A stretch of 64,000 bases of DNA, taken from positions 396,992 to 460,991 of the forward strand of contig NZ_PYAL01000007.1 in assembly GCF_004121055.1 (NCBI RefSeq), written 5' to 3'. The DNA comes from Achromobacter aloeverae (GTDB lineage Bacteria; Pseudomonadota; Gammaproteobacteria; Burkholderiales; Burkholderiaceae_B). Position numbers and translations under genes: made by a program. Of this stretch, positions 35,124-44,221 are shown piece by piece; within the stretch, counting starts at the first letter, position 1, and each line of letters begins with the position of its first letter. A model generated the notes under the pieces. It saw only the letters and a program-made list of their open reading frames with translations, was not told the origin of the DNA and searched no databases.

Positions 35124-35987
35124 ATGTCCTCCGCAGCACAAGCCTCTTCCCAGCCGGATAGCGAACAACGCGGCCAGCAACTCTACGATCTCGGCGCGAC
35201 GTCGGTGTTCAGCCTCGCCGCCGACAACCGCTTCGTCTACACGCTCTACGTTCCCGAATCCCTGGGCAAGACCGCGTCCCCTCCTCGACTGGTCGTCGCC
35301 GTGCACGGCACCGGCCGCCAGTTCGTCGACTACCGCAACGCCTATGCGGAGTTCGGCCGTTGGAACAACTGCGTCATACTTTGTCCGCTCTTCCCGATCG
35401 GCGTGCTGGGCGACGGCAACCGCAGCGGCTTCAAGTACATCCAGGAAGGCGACATCCGATACGACCAGGTCTTGCTGGCCATGGTCGATGAAGTCGCGCG
35501 CAAGTACGACCTGGATTTTTCCACCTTCGCGCTGACCGGTTTCTCCGGCGGCGGCCACTTCGTCCACCGCTTCAGCTACCTGCACCCCGAACGCCTCTGG
35601 GCACTTTCGGTCGGCGCCCCGGGCTCCGTGACGCTGATCGATCCCTCGCGCGATTGGTGGGTGGGCACGCGCGACCTGCAGGCCCGTTTCGGCAAGGCGC
35701 TCGACCTGGCTGCCTTGCGGCGCGTCCCCGTGCATATGATCGTCGGGAAGGTGGACCTGGAAACCTGGGAAATCACCCACAAGCCCGGTTCGCGCTACTA
35801 CATGGAGGGTGCGAACGACGCCGGCGCCACGCGGCCGGAGCGCATCCAGGCGCTCAAGCGCTCGCTGGAGCAGGCGGGCGTGCGCGTCACCCTGGACCTG
35901 GTGGACAACATGTCCCACCAAGGCCTGCGCTCGGTCGAAAAAGTCCAGGCCTTCCTCGCCGCCGTCATCGGCGGCGAGATCCGGTAA
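35124..35987 (+). CDS. Alpha/beta hydrolase (esterase/depolymerase-like)
   Basis: A 287-residue alpha/beta hydrolase with nucleophile elbow GFSGGGHF, oxyanion-loop region VVAVHGTGRQFVDYR and a late His in VDNMSHQGLR that can complete the triad. No signal peptide is seen, so it acts in the cytoplasm. First gene of a plus-strand operon with an M28-type hydrolase and a Bug receptor. The ribosome-binding site is weak (GGAA). It may de-esterify or open an imported amide/ester before the M28 enzyme acts. Confidence 0.86.
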   Translation: MSSAAQASSQPDSEQRGQQLYDLGATSVFSLAADNRFVYTLYVPESLGKTASPPRLVVAVHGTGRQFVDYRNAYAEFGRWNNCVILCPLFPIGVLGDGNRSGFKYIQEGDIRYDQVLLAMVDEVARKYDLDFSTFALTGFSGGGHFVHRFSYLHPERLWALSVGAPGSVTLIDPSRDWWVGTRDLQARFGKALDLAALRRVPVHMIVGKVDLETWEITHKPGSRYYMEGANDAGATRPERIQALKRSLEQAGVRVTLDLVDNMSHQGLRSVEKVQAFLAAVIGGEIR

Positions 35988-36012
35988 TCGTCTTCTCCCG
36001 CCATCAGCAGCC

Positions 36013-37776
36013 ATGACTCCTACGCAAAATTCCACGCTTACCGCTCGCGCGGCGTCCTATGCGCCATCCAGGGACCGGCTGGCCCGCACGGTCGCCGACC
36101 TGTGCGCCCTCGGCGAAAAAGTCTCCGGCACCCCCGAAGAACAGCAGGCCTGCGACTACCTGACCGCGCAATTGCGGGCGATGGGGGTGTCCTACAAGGT
36201 CCATCGCTTCGACAGCTACATCAGCTATCCGACGGCCACGACCCTGACGCTGCTGGTCCCGGAGGCACGGGACATCCCGGCGGTCGGCGTCGCGTTCACG
36301 CGCGACACCGGCGCCGCCGGTATCGAGGCGGACATCGTGTGGGCCGGCGCGGGGGGCCCGGAACAGTATGCGGACCTGGACGCGCGCGGCAAGATCGCAC
36401 TCATCGACAAGCTGCCGACATATGGCCTGTGCGAAGCCGCGCGCAAGGCCGGCGCCGCCGCCCTGGTCGGCATGTCGTCCGGACCGCAGCGACACAAGAT
36501 GACGTGCTCGCCGATCTGGGGCGCGCCAGCCTCCAAGGCCGAAGTCGACGCCATGCCCGCTATCGCCGGCGCGTCGATCAACCGCCCGGACGGCGAATGG
36601 CTGCGCCAGCTGGCGCAGCGCGGCGGCGCGCGTGGCCGTCTGGTGGCGCGCGTCGACACCCGGTGGCGCGAAGTGCTGCTGCCCGTGGCGGAGATACCCG
36701 GAACCGAGCCCGAGTTCCTGCTCATGGGCGCGCATTACTGCACGTGGTTCGACGGCGCCACCGACAATATCGGCGCCGTCGCCATCCTGCTGGAACTGGC
36801 GCGCCTGTTCCAGGGCCGCGCCACACCGCCCCGCCATGGCATACGCCTGGCCTGGTGGCCCGGGCACACGCACGGCCGCTATGCGGGGTCGGCATGGTAT
36901 GCCGACGAGTTCTGGCACGAATTGAACGACCGCGCCATCGCCTACTTCAACGTCGACATCAATGGCTCGCGCCGCGCCTACAACAAGGCCTTGCGCAACC
37001 AGACGGGGGAAGCCGCGGCCTATACCGCCGCCGTCATGCGCGACGTGCTGGGCGAGATCGATCCCGACCAGGCCGCCAGCATGCAAGCCTGCCTGCGCCG
37101 TCCCGAACGCTATGTCCATCACACGCGCCCGCATCGTGCATCCGACCAGAGTTTCTGGGGCGTGGGCCTGAGCGGGCTGCAAGTGAGCAGCTTCCTGCAA
37201 AAGGACGATCCGGACCGCCTGCCCAACAGCGGCCTGGCCCGCTGGTGGCATGCCGAAGAGGATACGGTGGAGAACTGCGATCCCGACGTGCTGCTGGAGG
37301 ACGCGCGGCTGCACGCGCAACTGGTTCACGGCCTGGTCGACGCCGCCGTGCTGCCGCTGGATCTGCTCGGCATCGCGGGAGACGTCGACGACGCGCTGCG
37401 CGAGTACGCCGAGGCGGCGCCGGAATTGCGCCTGCTGGATGAAATCGCCGCGGCGGTCCAGCGCTTCCGCGGCGCGGCGCAACGCTTCCACGCCGCCGGC
37501 GCGCGGCTGGACCCGGCGGACACAGCCGCCACGGCCGCGTGGAACCGGCGGCTATTGCGGGCGATTCATGGCGTCAACCCCGCCGTCTATCTTCTCGGAT
37601 CGCCTTTCCAGCAGGACAGGGCGACCGGCAGCCGGCTGCTGCCGGGCTTCAAGCCCCTCCTGGACTGGCAGGCGCTTTCCACCGACGAACGCCGCATGTT
37701 GCGTGTCGCCCTGCGCCGCGAAGTCAACCGGCTGGTACATGCGCTGGACGAGGCACGGCGCGTCATCGAAACCTGA
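36013..37776 (+). CDS. M28-family (aminopeptidase-like) metallohydrolase, atypical active site
   Basis: A 587-residue protein with a PA-type insert (about residues 85-205) inside an M28 catalytic fold. The first metal motif is normal (LMGAHYCTWFDGATDNIGA: His and Asp), and YFNVDINGS and WWHAEEDTVENC match later sites. The usual catalytic Glu-Glu segment, however, reads WWPGHTHGRYAGSAWYAD. This GHxxGRYAGS form occurs in a subset of the family of unknown function. No signal peptide is visible, so it is cytoplasmic. It starts 25 bp after the hydrolase stop. Peptidase or amidohydrolase function is not certain. Confidence 0.83.
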   Translation: MTPTQNSTLTARAASYAPSRDRLARTVADLCALGEKVSGTPEEQQACDYLTAQLRAMGVSYKVHRFDSYISYPTATTLTLLVPEARDIPAVGVAFTRDTGAAGIEADIVWAGAGGPEQYADLDARGKIALIDKLPTYGLCEAARKAGAAALVGMSSGPQRHKMTCSPIWGAPASKAEVDAMPAIAGASINRPDGEWLRQLAQRGGARGRLVARVDTRWREVLLPVAEIPGTEPEFLLMGAHYCTWFDGATDNIGAVAILLELARLFQGRATPPRHGIRLAWWPGHTHGRYAGSAWYADEFWHELNDRAIAYFNVDINGSRRAYNKALRNQTGEAAAYTAAVMRDVLGEIDPDQAASMQACLRRPERYVHHTRPHRASDQSFWGVGLSGLQVSSFLQKDDPDRLPNSGLARWWHAEEDTVENCDPDVLLEDARLHAQLVHGLVDAAVLPLDLLGIAGDVDDALREYAEAAPELRLLDEIAAAVQRFRGAAQRFHAAGARLDPADTAATAAWNRRLLRAIHGVNPAVYLLGSPFQQDRATGSRLLPGFKPLLDWQALSTDERRMLRVALRREVNRLVHALDEARRVIET

Positions 37777-37860
37777 ATGTCGGCGCCGCAGGAAATGCAG
37801 TACCGATATCCCCACGCCGTCCTGGCGCGGGGCAACGACAAAATACCGACAAGGGCAAGC

Positions 37861-38877
37861 ATGATGTTCTACGAATCTTCCCGCCGTGCCTTCGTGGCGG
37901 CGGCCGCGCGCTACACCGGCCTGGTCGCTGCATTGGCCATGGCTCTCGTCCCCTTCCCCGCCGCCCATGCCGCCGGCTATCCCGACCGCCCGATACGCCT
38001 GGTCGTTCCCATCGCGGCGGGCAGCGCCACCGACGCGGTCGCCCGGGCGTATGCCCAGGAGCTGGCGCCGATACTTGGCCAACCCATCATCGTCGAAAAC
38101 CTGCCGGGCGCCAACGGCACGATAGGCACCTCCAACGTCAAGCGGGCGCCGGCGGATGGCTACACCCTGCTGCTGGGCACGATAGGCACGCACAGCGTCA
38201 ACCCTTTGCTGTACAAGAACCTGCCCTACGACGCCGTCAAGGACTACACGCCGGTCTCCATCCTGTCCAAGGTCTCCAATGTCATCGTGGTGCCGGCCAC
38301 CTCGCCTTATCGCACGCTGCAGGATCTCGTCGCCGCCGCGAAGAAAGCGCCGCACACCTTGAATTACGGTACGCCGACGGTAGGGAGCTCGTCCCAGCTG
38401 GCCACCGAAATGTTCCGGGTACGGGCCGGCATCGATCTCGCGAACATCCCCTACAACGGACCATCCCAGGCGGCCATCGACCTGATTGCCGATCGCATCC
38501 AGGTGCTCTTCGACCCCGTGATCAACGAGTTGGGCAACATCCGCTCCGGCAAGGTCCGCGTCCTGGCGCAAACCGCCAGCCAGCGCGTCCCCGCGCTGCC
38601 GGACGTGCCGACCGTCGCGCAAGCGGGCTATCCGGGCTTCGAGGCGTCCGGTTGGAATGGCATCATGGTGCGCGCCGGAACACCCGCAGCCGTTGTCGAG
38701 AAGCTCTCGGCGGCGATACGCCAAGCCGGCCAGTCCCAGAAGCTGCGCACGATCTTCGAGGGCCAGGGCGTCGAAATCGTGACCTCGCCCTCTCCACAGG
38801 ACTTCAACGAGTTCCTGGTGCAGGACCGGAAGAAATGGGCACGGGTGATCGAAGAGTCGCATATCGCGGTCGAGTGA
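37861..38877 (+). CDS. Bug/TctC-family periplasmic solute receptor
   Basis: A 338-residue receptor. The ATG at 37861 follows AAGGG and is immediately followed by a second ATG; an in-frame ATG at 37777 directly after the M28 stop gives an unlikely extension. Signal peptide residues 1-36 (cut near AHAAGYP), then YPDRPIRLVVPIAAGSATD, RAPADGYTLLLGT and NIPYNGPSQ. It likely captures the substrate for the two upstream hydrolases. Confidence 0.94.
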   Translation: MMFYESSRRAFVAAAARYTGLVAALAMALVPFPAAHAAGYPDRPIRLVVPIAAGSATDAVARAYAQELAPILGQPIIVENLPGANGTIGTSNVKRAPADGYTLLLGTIGTHSVNPLLYKNLPYDAVKDYTPVSILSKVSNVIVVPATSPYRTLQDLVAAAKKAPHTLNYGTPTVGSSSQLATEMFRVRAGIDLANIPYNGPSQAAIDLIADRIQVLFDPVINELGNIRSGKVRVLAQTASQRVPALPDVPTVAQAGYPGFEASGWNGIMVRAGTPAAVVEKLSAAIRQAGQSQKLRTIFEGQGVEIVTSPSPQDFNEFLVQDRKKWARVIEESHIAVE

Positions 38878-39028
38878 AACGCGCGGCGCCAGGAAGGGCC
38901 CGGCGCGACAGGCCGGAAAGAATTCGACACAAGATCGGGAACAGGGCCCACAGACGCAGCGATGGTATAAAAAAGGACTTTTGCAGCACCATCGATGCGT
39001 CGCTGCGTGGATTCAGCAGGAAGGGCAG

Positions 39029-39274
39029 ATGTTCAATAAAGCGTTCAATAAAGCCTTGGTACGCGCCGGCGAGGCGCTGTTTCTTGTCGGGCTGGTCGCC
39101 GGTTGCTCATGGGGCGGATCCAGCTCTTCCTCCAGCCGGACCAGCTTGCAGTGCGCGGTGAGCAAGAGCAGCTGCATGTATGACGGGCCGTACGAACCGG
39201 GCGAAGCCGACTACGCGGAAAGCGAAGCGGCGAAATTGAACAGCCAGCAGCAGGTACGGCTGCGCGGCCGCTAG
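39029..39274 (+). CDS. Small putative lipoprotein
   Basis: An 81-residue protein with a lipobox LVAGC (Cys26) after a hydrophobic stretch, then a Ser-rich linker (GGSSSSSSR) and an acidic, polar domain with two more cysteines (LQCAVSKSSC). The ATG has a GGAAGG site. A Glu at position 15 makes the signal peptide somewhat unusual. No relatives were recognised; anchoring in the outer membrane is inferred. It converges on the DUF4142 gene. Confidence 0.7.
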   Translation: MFNKAFNKALVRAGEALFLVGLVAGCSWGGSSSSSSRTSLQCAVSKSSCMYDGPYEPGEADYAESEAAKLNSQQQVRLRGR

Positions 39275-39386
39275 GCGCGCAGTGAGCGCGGGCAGCGCCG
39301 CCCCCCCGCGCACCGGTCGGCCCCGCAAGCCGGCGAGCGCAAGAAGCGCGGCGGCGCCCCGCCACAGGATGAGCGCGCTTCCCCGC

Positions 39387-39941
39387 TTACTTCTTCGTGA
39401 CCTTGGCTTGCAGGGCCTTGGCCATTTCCAGGTGGGACTGCAGGGCCGGCAGCGTCTTTTGCGCGAAGGCCTTCACTTCGGCATCCTTGCCGTCCTTGAT
39501 TTCCTTCTCGAACACCTTGATGGTGCTTTCATGCGCGGCCACGCCGATCCGGCGCGCGTACATGCTGTCGAAACTGTCATCGGTGACGTCCAGGGCCTTC
39601 AGTTCGCCCTTCTGCATGAGCGACGGCTCCGTGGGCGGCGTATAGCCCTTGGACTTGGCCAGCGCGGCCAGCTCCTCGCCCACGGCGGTATGGTCCTTGA
39701 TCATCTGGTTGGCGAAGGTCTTGACGTCCTCGTTCCTGGACTTCTGCAAGGCCATCTGGCTGCCCTGGATCTCGGCGTACCCACCTTGGGCGGCGTCCTC
39801 CAGGAAGCTCTTGTCGGCGCTGGCGAGGTGCGATTCATTGGCCGTCTTCGGCGAGCCCGACAGCGTCTGGGCCGACGCGGCGAGGGGGACGGACACGGCA
39901 AAGCAGGCGCACAGTGCAAGACCGGATACGGAATTACGCAT
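39387..39941 (-). CDS. DUF4142-domain periplasmic protein
   Basis: A 184-residue protein with a signal peptide (cut near AASAQT) and the ferritin-like helical DUF4142 domain: DKSFLEDAAQGGYAEIQGSQ and VKTFANQMIKDHTAVGEELA are typical, with AHESTIKVFEKEI in the third helix. Homologues are common in soil and pathogenic proteobacteria, sometimes linked to envelope stress; function is not established. Confidence 0.9.
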   Translation of the reverse strand: MRNSVSGLALCACFAVSVPLAASAQTLSGSPKTANESHLASADKSFLEDAAQGGYAEIQGSQMALQKSRNEDVKTFANQMIKDHTAVGEELAALAKSKGYTPPTEPSLMQKGELKALDVTDDSFDSMYARRIGVAAHESTIKVFEKEIKDGKDAEVKAFAQKTLPALQSHLEMAKALQAKVTKK

Positions 39942-39992
39942 GGAAAGCTCCTGAGAGTGGTTGGCGCCCGGACTGACGCAAACGCCATGCCG

Positions 39993-40847
39993 CTACCGAT
40001 GCCTGCGGTCGACACCCTGTTGATGAGCTTGCAGCTCCACCATGTCATGGCTGCAGAAGACCTGCACGGCCGTTCCGCTGGCGCGCTTCAGATCGCGCAG
40101 CCGGGACTGGTTCTCAAGACGGGATCGCCGGTCCTGTTCCATCATCCATTGATAGAACCGGAGCCCCGGCGTGCAATACGGCTCTCTCAAGTCCATCTCC
40201 CCGTGAAAGAAGTAGGCGTCGCCGGCGAGCAGTTTCCAGCCGGCCTGCTCTCGCACGGCCACCCCCGCGTGCCCGAGCGTATGGCCTGGCAGGGGCACAA
40301 GCGCGACCTCATCGCCCAGCCCATCGATGGGCCAGACGCCATCAAAGCCCTTCCAGCCGACGCCGCCCGCGCCGCCATAGCGACGCCACGACTCCGGCGC
40401 GGACCATTGCGCCGGCCTGAAGCGCTGCGCATCCAGCCAGGATCGTCGCCCGCTCGCCGTTATCCATTCCTTCTCCATCAGGTGCACCGTCGCGCCGGGG
40501 AAGTCGTCGAGGCCGCCCGCATGATCGAAATCCAGATGAGTAAGGACAATGTGGCGCACGTCCTCGATCTGGAAGCCCAGGCGCGATACGTGGTGCGCGG
40601 CTGTCATGTATTCGCTCAGGGCCGGCTTCACCATCGCACGGAAAAAGGCGCTCAGCCTGGAGCGGGGCGACTTCACGTCCCGCAAACCGAAGCCCGTGTC
40701 CACCAGCACCAGCCCGTTGGCGTCGGTTTCCACGAGCAGGCAATGGCAGGCGAGTTCGCCGCGGCATAGCACGCAGCGCGTTCTTCCATCCATCAGGCGG
40801 CCGCCTAGCGGGCAGGTGCACGTGCAGTTCAGGTGATGTACGCGCAT
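39993..40847 (-). CDS. MBL-fold metallo-hydrolase
   Basis: A 284-residue metallo-beta-lactamase-fold enzyme. The metal motif is LTHLDFDHAGGL (His-Asp-Asp-His rather than His-His-Asp-His), with LLAGDAYFFHGE and the late His in FCSHDMVEL. The N-terminus is Cys-rich (CTCTCPLGG, CVLCRGELACHC), as in a subgroup with the LVDTGFG block. Lactonase-type activity is possible but not proven. It precedes the stress-type SDR genes by 15 bp or more on the same strand. Confidence 0.88.
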   Translation of the reverse strand: MRVHHLNCTCTCPLGGRLMDGRTRCVLCRGELACHCLLVETDANGLVLVDTGFGLRDVKSPRSRLSAFFRAMVKPALSEYMTAAHHVSRLGFQIEDVRHIVLTHLDFDHAGGLDDFPGATVHLMEKEWITASGRRSWLDAQRFRPAQWSAPESWRRYGGAGGVGWKGFDGVWPIDGLGDEVALVPLPGHTLGHAGVAVREQAGWKLLAGDAYFFHGEMDLREPYCTPGLRFYQWMMEQDRRSRLENQSRLRDLKRASGTAVQVFCSHDMVELQAHQQGVDRRHR

Positions 40848-40861
40848 GCGACGTCCTCCCG

Positions 40862-41797
40862 TCAGGCCGGCCGGGTGTTGCTCATGCGCGCTTCCTTGCT
40901 GTCGGCCGCGTTATCGTCGCCCCGGCCGAAGATGCGGCCCGTCTCGCCAGCCTCATACAACGTGCCCCGCCTGTCCCTGTTGGGCTCGCCGCGCTGCTGC
41001 CGGCCCATCTGCACCCGGCCCATCATGTCGGCCATGGACGGCATCAGTTTGCTGACCAAGGTATTGACGGTCGCCATCGCGCCCACCTTCACGTCCCTGG
41101 CCGGATCGGTCGCGGCGTCCAGGATCGCGCTGGCCACGGTGTGCGGATCGATCATGGGCGTGGGAAGCTTGGGCGCCTGCGGCATGGCGTTCCCTGCATG
41201 TTCCGGAAACGGCGTATTCACCGCGGTCGGCTGTATCAAGGTGATCGAGACCGGCGCGCCGTCCTCTTGCAGCTCGACGCGTAGCGCATCCGTAAATCCC
41301 TTTACCGCATGCTTGCTGGCGGCATACATGCCTTGCAGCGGAATGGCTTCTTCGGACGCTTCGCTACCCACGTTGATGAGGGCGCCGCCCTGCTGGCGCA
41401 ACAGCGGCAAGGCAACCAGCGATCCGTGGACGACACCCCAGAAATTGGTGTCGAACAGGCGCCGGCTGTCCTCATCGGCCACGGCATCCAGCCGTCCGAA
41501 GATGGAGACGCCCGCGTTGTTGATCCACGTGTCCACCCTGCCGTAGTTGTCGAGGGCCGTCCGGGCAATGCGTTCAACGTCCTCCCGCCGCCCGACGTCC
41601 GCCACGGCGAAGCAGGCCTGGCCGCCCTGCTGGCGTATCCGGGATGCCAGGGCATCCAACGCCCGCTCGCTGCGGGCCGCCAGCACGACCCGCGCGCCGG
41701 CACCCGCCGCCGCAAGCGCGGTCGCCATGCCGATACCGCTGGACGCCCCCGTGACGACGACGACCTGCTGATCCAGAGGCTTTAGTTGTACTTTCAT
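40862..41797 (-). CDS. SDR-family oxidoreductase
   Basis: A 311-residue short-chain dehydrogenase with TGASSGIG (cofactor), NNAG and YAASK (catalytic Tyr-x-x-x-Lys) motifs. The NAARS-like VVLAARSE turn indicates NADP preference. The ATG at 41797 follows GGAG; upstream frames were rejected. Its C-terminal 60 residues are a polar extension (GRQQRGEPNRDRRGT). It closely resembles the SDR at 42355-43398, suggesting an old duplication. Substrate unknown. Confidence 0.9.
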   Translation of the reverse strand: MKVQLKPLDQQVVVVTGASSGIGMATALAAAGAGARVVLAARSERALDALASRIRQQGGQACFAVADVGRREDVERIARTALDNYGRVDTWINNAGVSIFGRLDAVADEDSRRLFDTNFWGVVHGSLVALPLLRQQGGALINVGSEASEEAIPLQGMYAASKHAVKGFTDALRVELQEDGAPVSITLIQPTAVNTPFPEHAGNAMPQAPKLPTPMIDPHTVASAILDAATDPARDVKVGAMATVNTLVSKLMPSMADMMGRVQMGRQQRGEPNRDRRGTLYEAGETGRIFGRGDDNAADSKEARMSNTRPA

Positions 41798-41824
41798 GAT
41801 GAATCTCCGGGGGGAATGGCGCAT

Positions 41825-42307
41825 TCAGCGAGCAGGCGCGGGGGTGCGCGGCGGCCCGGCATCCTGGTCATCCGATTCATTGGACGTATCCGGGCCGCCG
41901 TCCCTGTCCCCGCTCGCAGAGGGGCGGCCCGCAAGCTTGCCTGCGGGGTTTTCGCCCATCCTGCCGCTGCGGACATAGGGGCCGGTCCGGCCCGCCAGCT
42001 CCTGTTCGGCCTCGCGCTGCTGCGACGCCTGGGGCGCATGGCCCTGGCCTCCGCCGCTGAATTCAGCGCCCGGCGCCACGGCATAGTCCGCGCCGCCCTC
42101 GCTTGCATCGAGGCTGCCGCCGCCATGGCCGGCGGCACGGCGCCCTGAATGGGGAGTCTCGTAGCCCCGCGCATCCGGTTCAGTGGGCGTGGGCGCCTCA
42201 CGATCGAGGTCGACCTCGTCCCCCGCACCGCTGGTTTGCTCGCGCTCCAGATTCTTACGCGCCGCCTCCCTGTTCTCGGGAGGAGGCGAGGTTGGATATT
42301 TCGACAT
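41825..42307 (-). CDS. Small hydrophilic, disordered protein (hypothetical)
   Basis: A 160-residue protein rich in Gly, Pro, Asp and Glu with no hydrophobic core, starting YPTSPPPENREAARKNLERE. No domain is recognised; composition resembles small stress-protective proteins. The ATG at 42307 has a GGAGA site and the frame runs between two SDR genes on the same strand, so it is probably real. The protein at 51144-51407 has a similar character. Confidence 0.65.
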   Translation of the reverse strand: MSKYPTSPPPENREAARKNLEREQTSGAGDEVDLDREAPTPTEPDARGYETPHSGRRAAGHGGGSLDASEGGADYAVAPGAEFSGGGQGHAPQASQQREAEQELAGRTGPYVRSGRMGENPAGKLAGRPSASGDRDGGPDTSNESDDQDAGPPRTPAPAR

Positions 42308-42354
42308 GGCTGTCTCCATTGGTTCCAGGCGCGCGAGACGGGCTGTCCCCGCAC

Positions 42355-43398
42355 CTACAGCGAACGCAACAGCGCGACCGCCGCGATGGCGAGCGCGCCC
42401 ATTTTCAGGAGCCGCGTGGCATCGCGGTTCCCCGACGTCCGCCGGTATCCGCCATCGATGGCATGACCCTGGGATGGCGCGAATAGATTTCCTTCACTAC
42501 GAGGCGCCGGATCGGCGCGCTTGAACCCGGCATCCATCAGCCGGCGCGTGACGCCGGCTGACAGGTCGGGCGCCACCGTGTGCGCCAGGCGCACCGGCCA
42601 GGCGACACTGCCCAGCATGGTGGACGGCTGCGGCCGGCGCGACAGCCGGACGAGCGCCTGGGCGACTTCCCGGGGGTCCAGCATGGGCGGCGGCGGACGC
42701 AGGGTCTTGCCCGAATAATTGGCGCCATGCCCCACGCCCGGCGTATCCACGAAAGTGGGATAGACCTCGCAGACCGCCACGTCGGGCAGGTCGGCCAGTT
42801 CCGCGCGCAGGGACTCGGAGAAGCCGCGCAAGCCGAACTTGCTGGCGGCATACGCGGCGGAGTAAGGAGCGGGCGCCCACGCGCCGATGGACACCATATT
42901 GATGATCACGCCGCGGCCGCGCTGGCGGAAATGCGGCAGCGCCGCGTGGCAACCGTAGATATGGCCCAGCAGATTGGCTTCGACCACGCGCCGGTGGGCG
43001 CTCAAGGGCACTTCCTCGAAGCGCCCCACGGCGCCGATGCCCACATTGTTGATCCACACGTCGATGCGGCCGCAGGCCTCCAGGGCGCGCTCCGCCAGGG
43101 CGACCACCTGGTCCGGCTCGGTAACGTCCGTAGGAACCGCGAGCGCGGACCCGCCCGCGCGCCGGCAGGCGCCGGCAACCTGCTCAAGCGCCTCGGCGCC
43201 GCGAGCCGCCAGCACGACAGTCGCCCCCTGCGAGGCAAATGCCAGCGCCGCCGCGCATCCGATGCCGCTCGACGCCCCCGTGATCACCACGATGGGGCCC
43301 GATGTCTGCATGGTGGGCACCGGTACGCTGCGGGATGCGCTTTCCTGGTGAACCGTGGTCGCGGCCATCGTGGTTTCGGCCTGGGGAGTTTCCGCCAT
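42355..43398 (-). CDS. SDR-family oxidoreductase with C-terminal hydrophobic tail
   Basis: A 347-residue SDR. The cofactor motif TGASSGIG begins near residue 40, after a low-complexity N-terminal stretch; NNVG and YAASK follow. The last 18 residues (KMGALAIAAVALLRSL) are hydrophobic and could anchor it to the membrane. The ATG at 43398 follows AAGGAG. Divergent from the GST gene. Same domain order as the SDR at 40862-41797. Confidence 0.9.
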   Translation of the reverse strand: MAETPQAETTMAATTVHQESASRSVPVPTMQTSGPIVVITGASSGIGCAAALAFASQGATVVLAARGAEALEQVAGACRRAGGSALAVPTDVTEPDQVVALAERALEACGRIDVWINNVGIGAVGRFEEVPLSAHRRVVEANLLGHIYGCHAALPHFRQRGRGVIINMVSIGAWAPAPYSAAYAASKFGLRGFSESLRAELADLPDVAVCEVYPTFVDTPGVGHGANYSGKTLRPPPPMLDPREVAQALVRLSRRPQPSTMLGSVAWPVRLAHTVAPDLSAGVTRRLMDAGFKRADPAPRSEGNLFAPSQGHAIDGGYRRTSGNRDATRLLKMGALAIAAVALLRSL

Positions 43399-43523
43399 CA
43401 CGCTCTCCTTCGTCCGCGTGGACATTGAGAAGAACCGCGATCCCGCAACCCACATGCCCGCGATGCTAACCTTGCCAGGCGGCGCCCTTACCGATGAGCG
43501 TCCCTGAACCTGGAGCATGGCGC

Positions 43524-44219
43524 ATGGCATTGATCCTGTACGACCTGGCGGCGGACGATACCGCCGTACGTTTCAGCCCTCATTGCTGGAAGACCCGCAT
43601 GGCGCTGGCCCACAAGGGATTGCAGGCCGACTACCGTCCATGGCGCTTCACCGAAAAAGCGGCAATCGCTTTTTCAGGTCAGGAGAAAGTGCCGGTGCTG
43701 GTCGACGGCGATGAGACGATCCACGATTCCTGGCGCATCGCGCGGCACCTGGACAGCCGCTACCCGGACCGACCGGCCCTTTTCACGGAACAGCCGCCCA
43801 TGCCCTTGGCGGAATTCGTGAACGCCTGGGCCGACAAGACGCTGGTGCCGGCCATCGCCCGTATCATCCTGCTCGATATCCACGCCTGCCTGCACCCGAC
43901 CGACCAGGACTATTTCCGGGCCTCGCGGGAGAAGGCCTACGGGCAGGCACTGGAGTCCGTGGTGGCGGACCGCGCCGCGCATCTTCGCGCCCTCGGGCGG
44001 GCGCTGTCGCCGCTACGCCATATCCTGCAATCGCGCGACTACATCGACGGCACGGCGCCGGCCTATGCCGACTACTGCGTCTTCGGCATGTTCATGTGGG
44101 CCAGGTGCGTCAGCGCCATCCCCCTGCTCCAGCCGGATGATCCCGTCCACGCCTGGAGAGAACGCTTGCTGGACGCCCATGGCGGGATGGCGCGATCGGC
44201 GCCGGTGGCGGCCGCGTAG
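43524..44219 (+). CDS. Glutathione S-transferase family protein
   Basis: A 231-residue GST: thioredoxin-like N-domain with active-site SPHCWKTRMALAHKG and the KVPVLVDGDETIHDSWRIA substrate-site loop, then an all-helical C-domain (AYADYCVFGMFMW). Twin ATGs flank the start; 43524 has GGAG eight bases upstream. Its stop is 2 bp from the convergent metE stop. Detoxification or a ring/isomerase role is possible. Confidence 0.9.
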   Translation: MALILYDLAADDTAVRFSPHCWKTRMALAHKGLQADYRPWRFTEKAAIAFSGQEKVPVLVDGDETIHDSWRIARHLDSRYPDRPALFTEQPPMPLAEFVNAWADKTLVPAIARIILLDIHACLHPTDQDYFRASREKAYGQALESVVADRAAHLRALGRALSPLRHILQSRDYIDGTAPAYADYCVFGMFMWARCVSAIPLLQPDDPVHAWRERLLDAHGGMARSAPVAAA

Positions 44220-44221
44220 TA

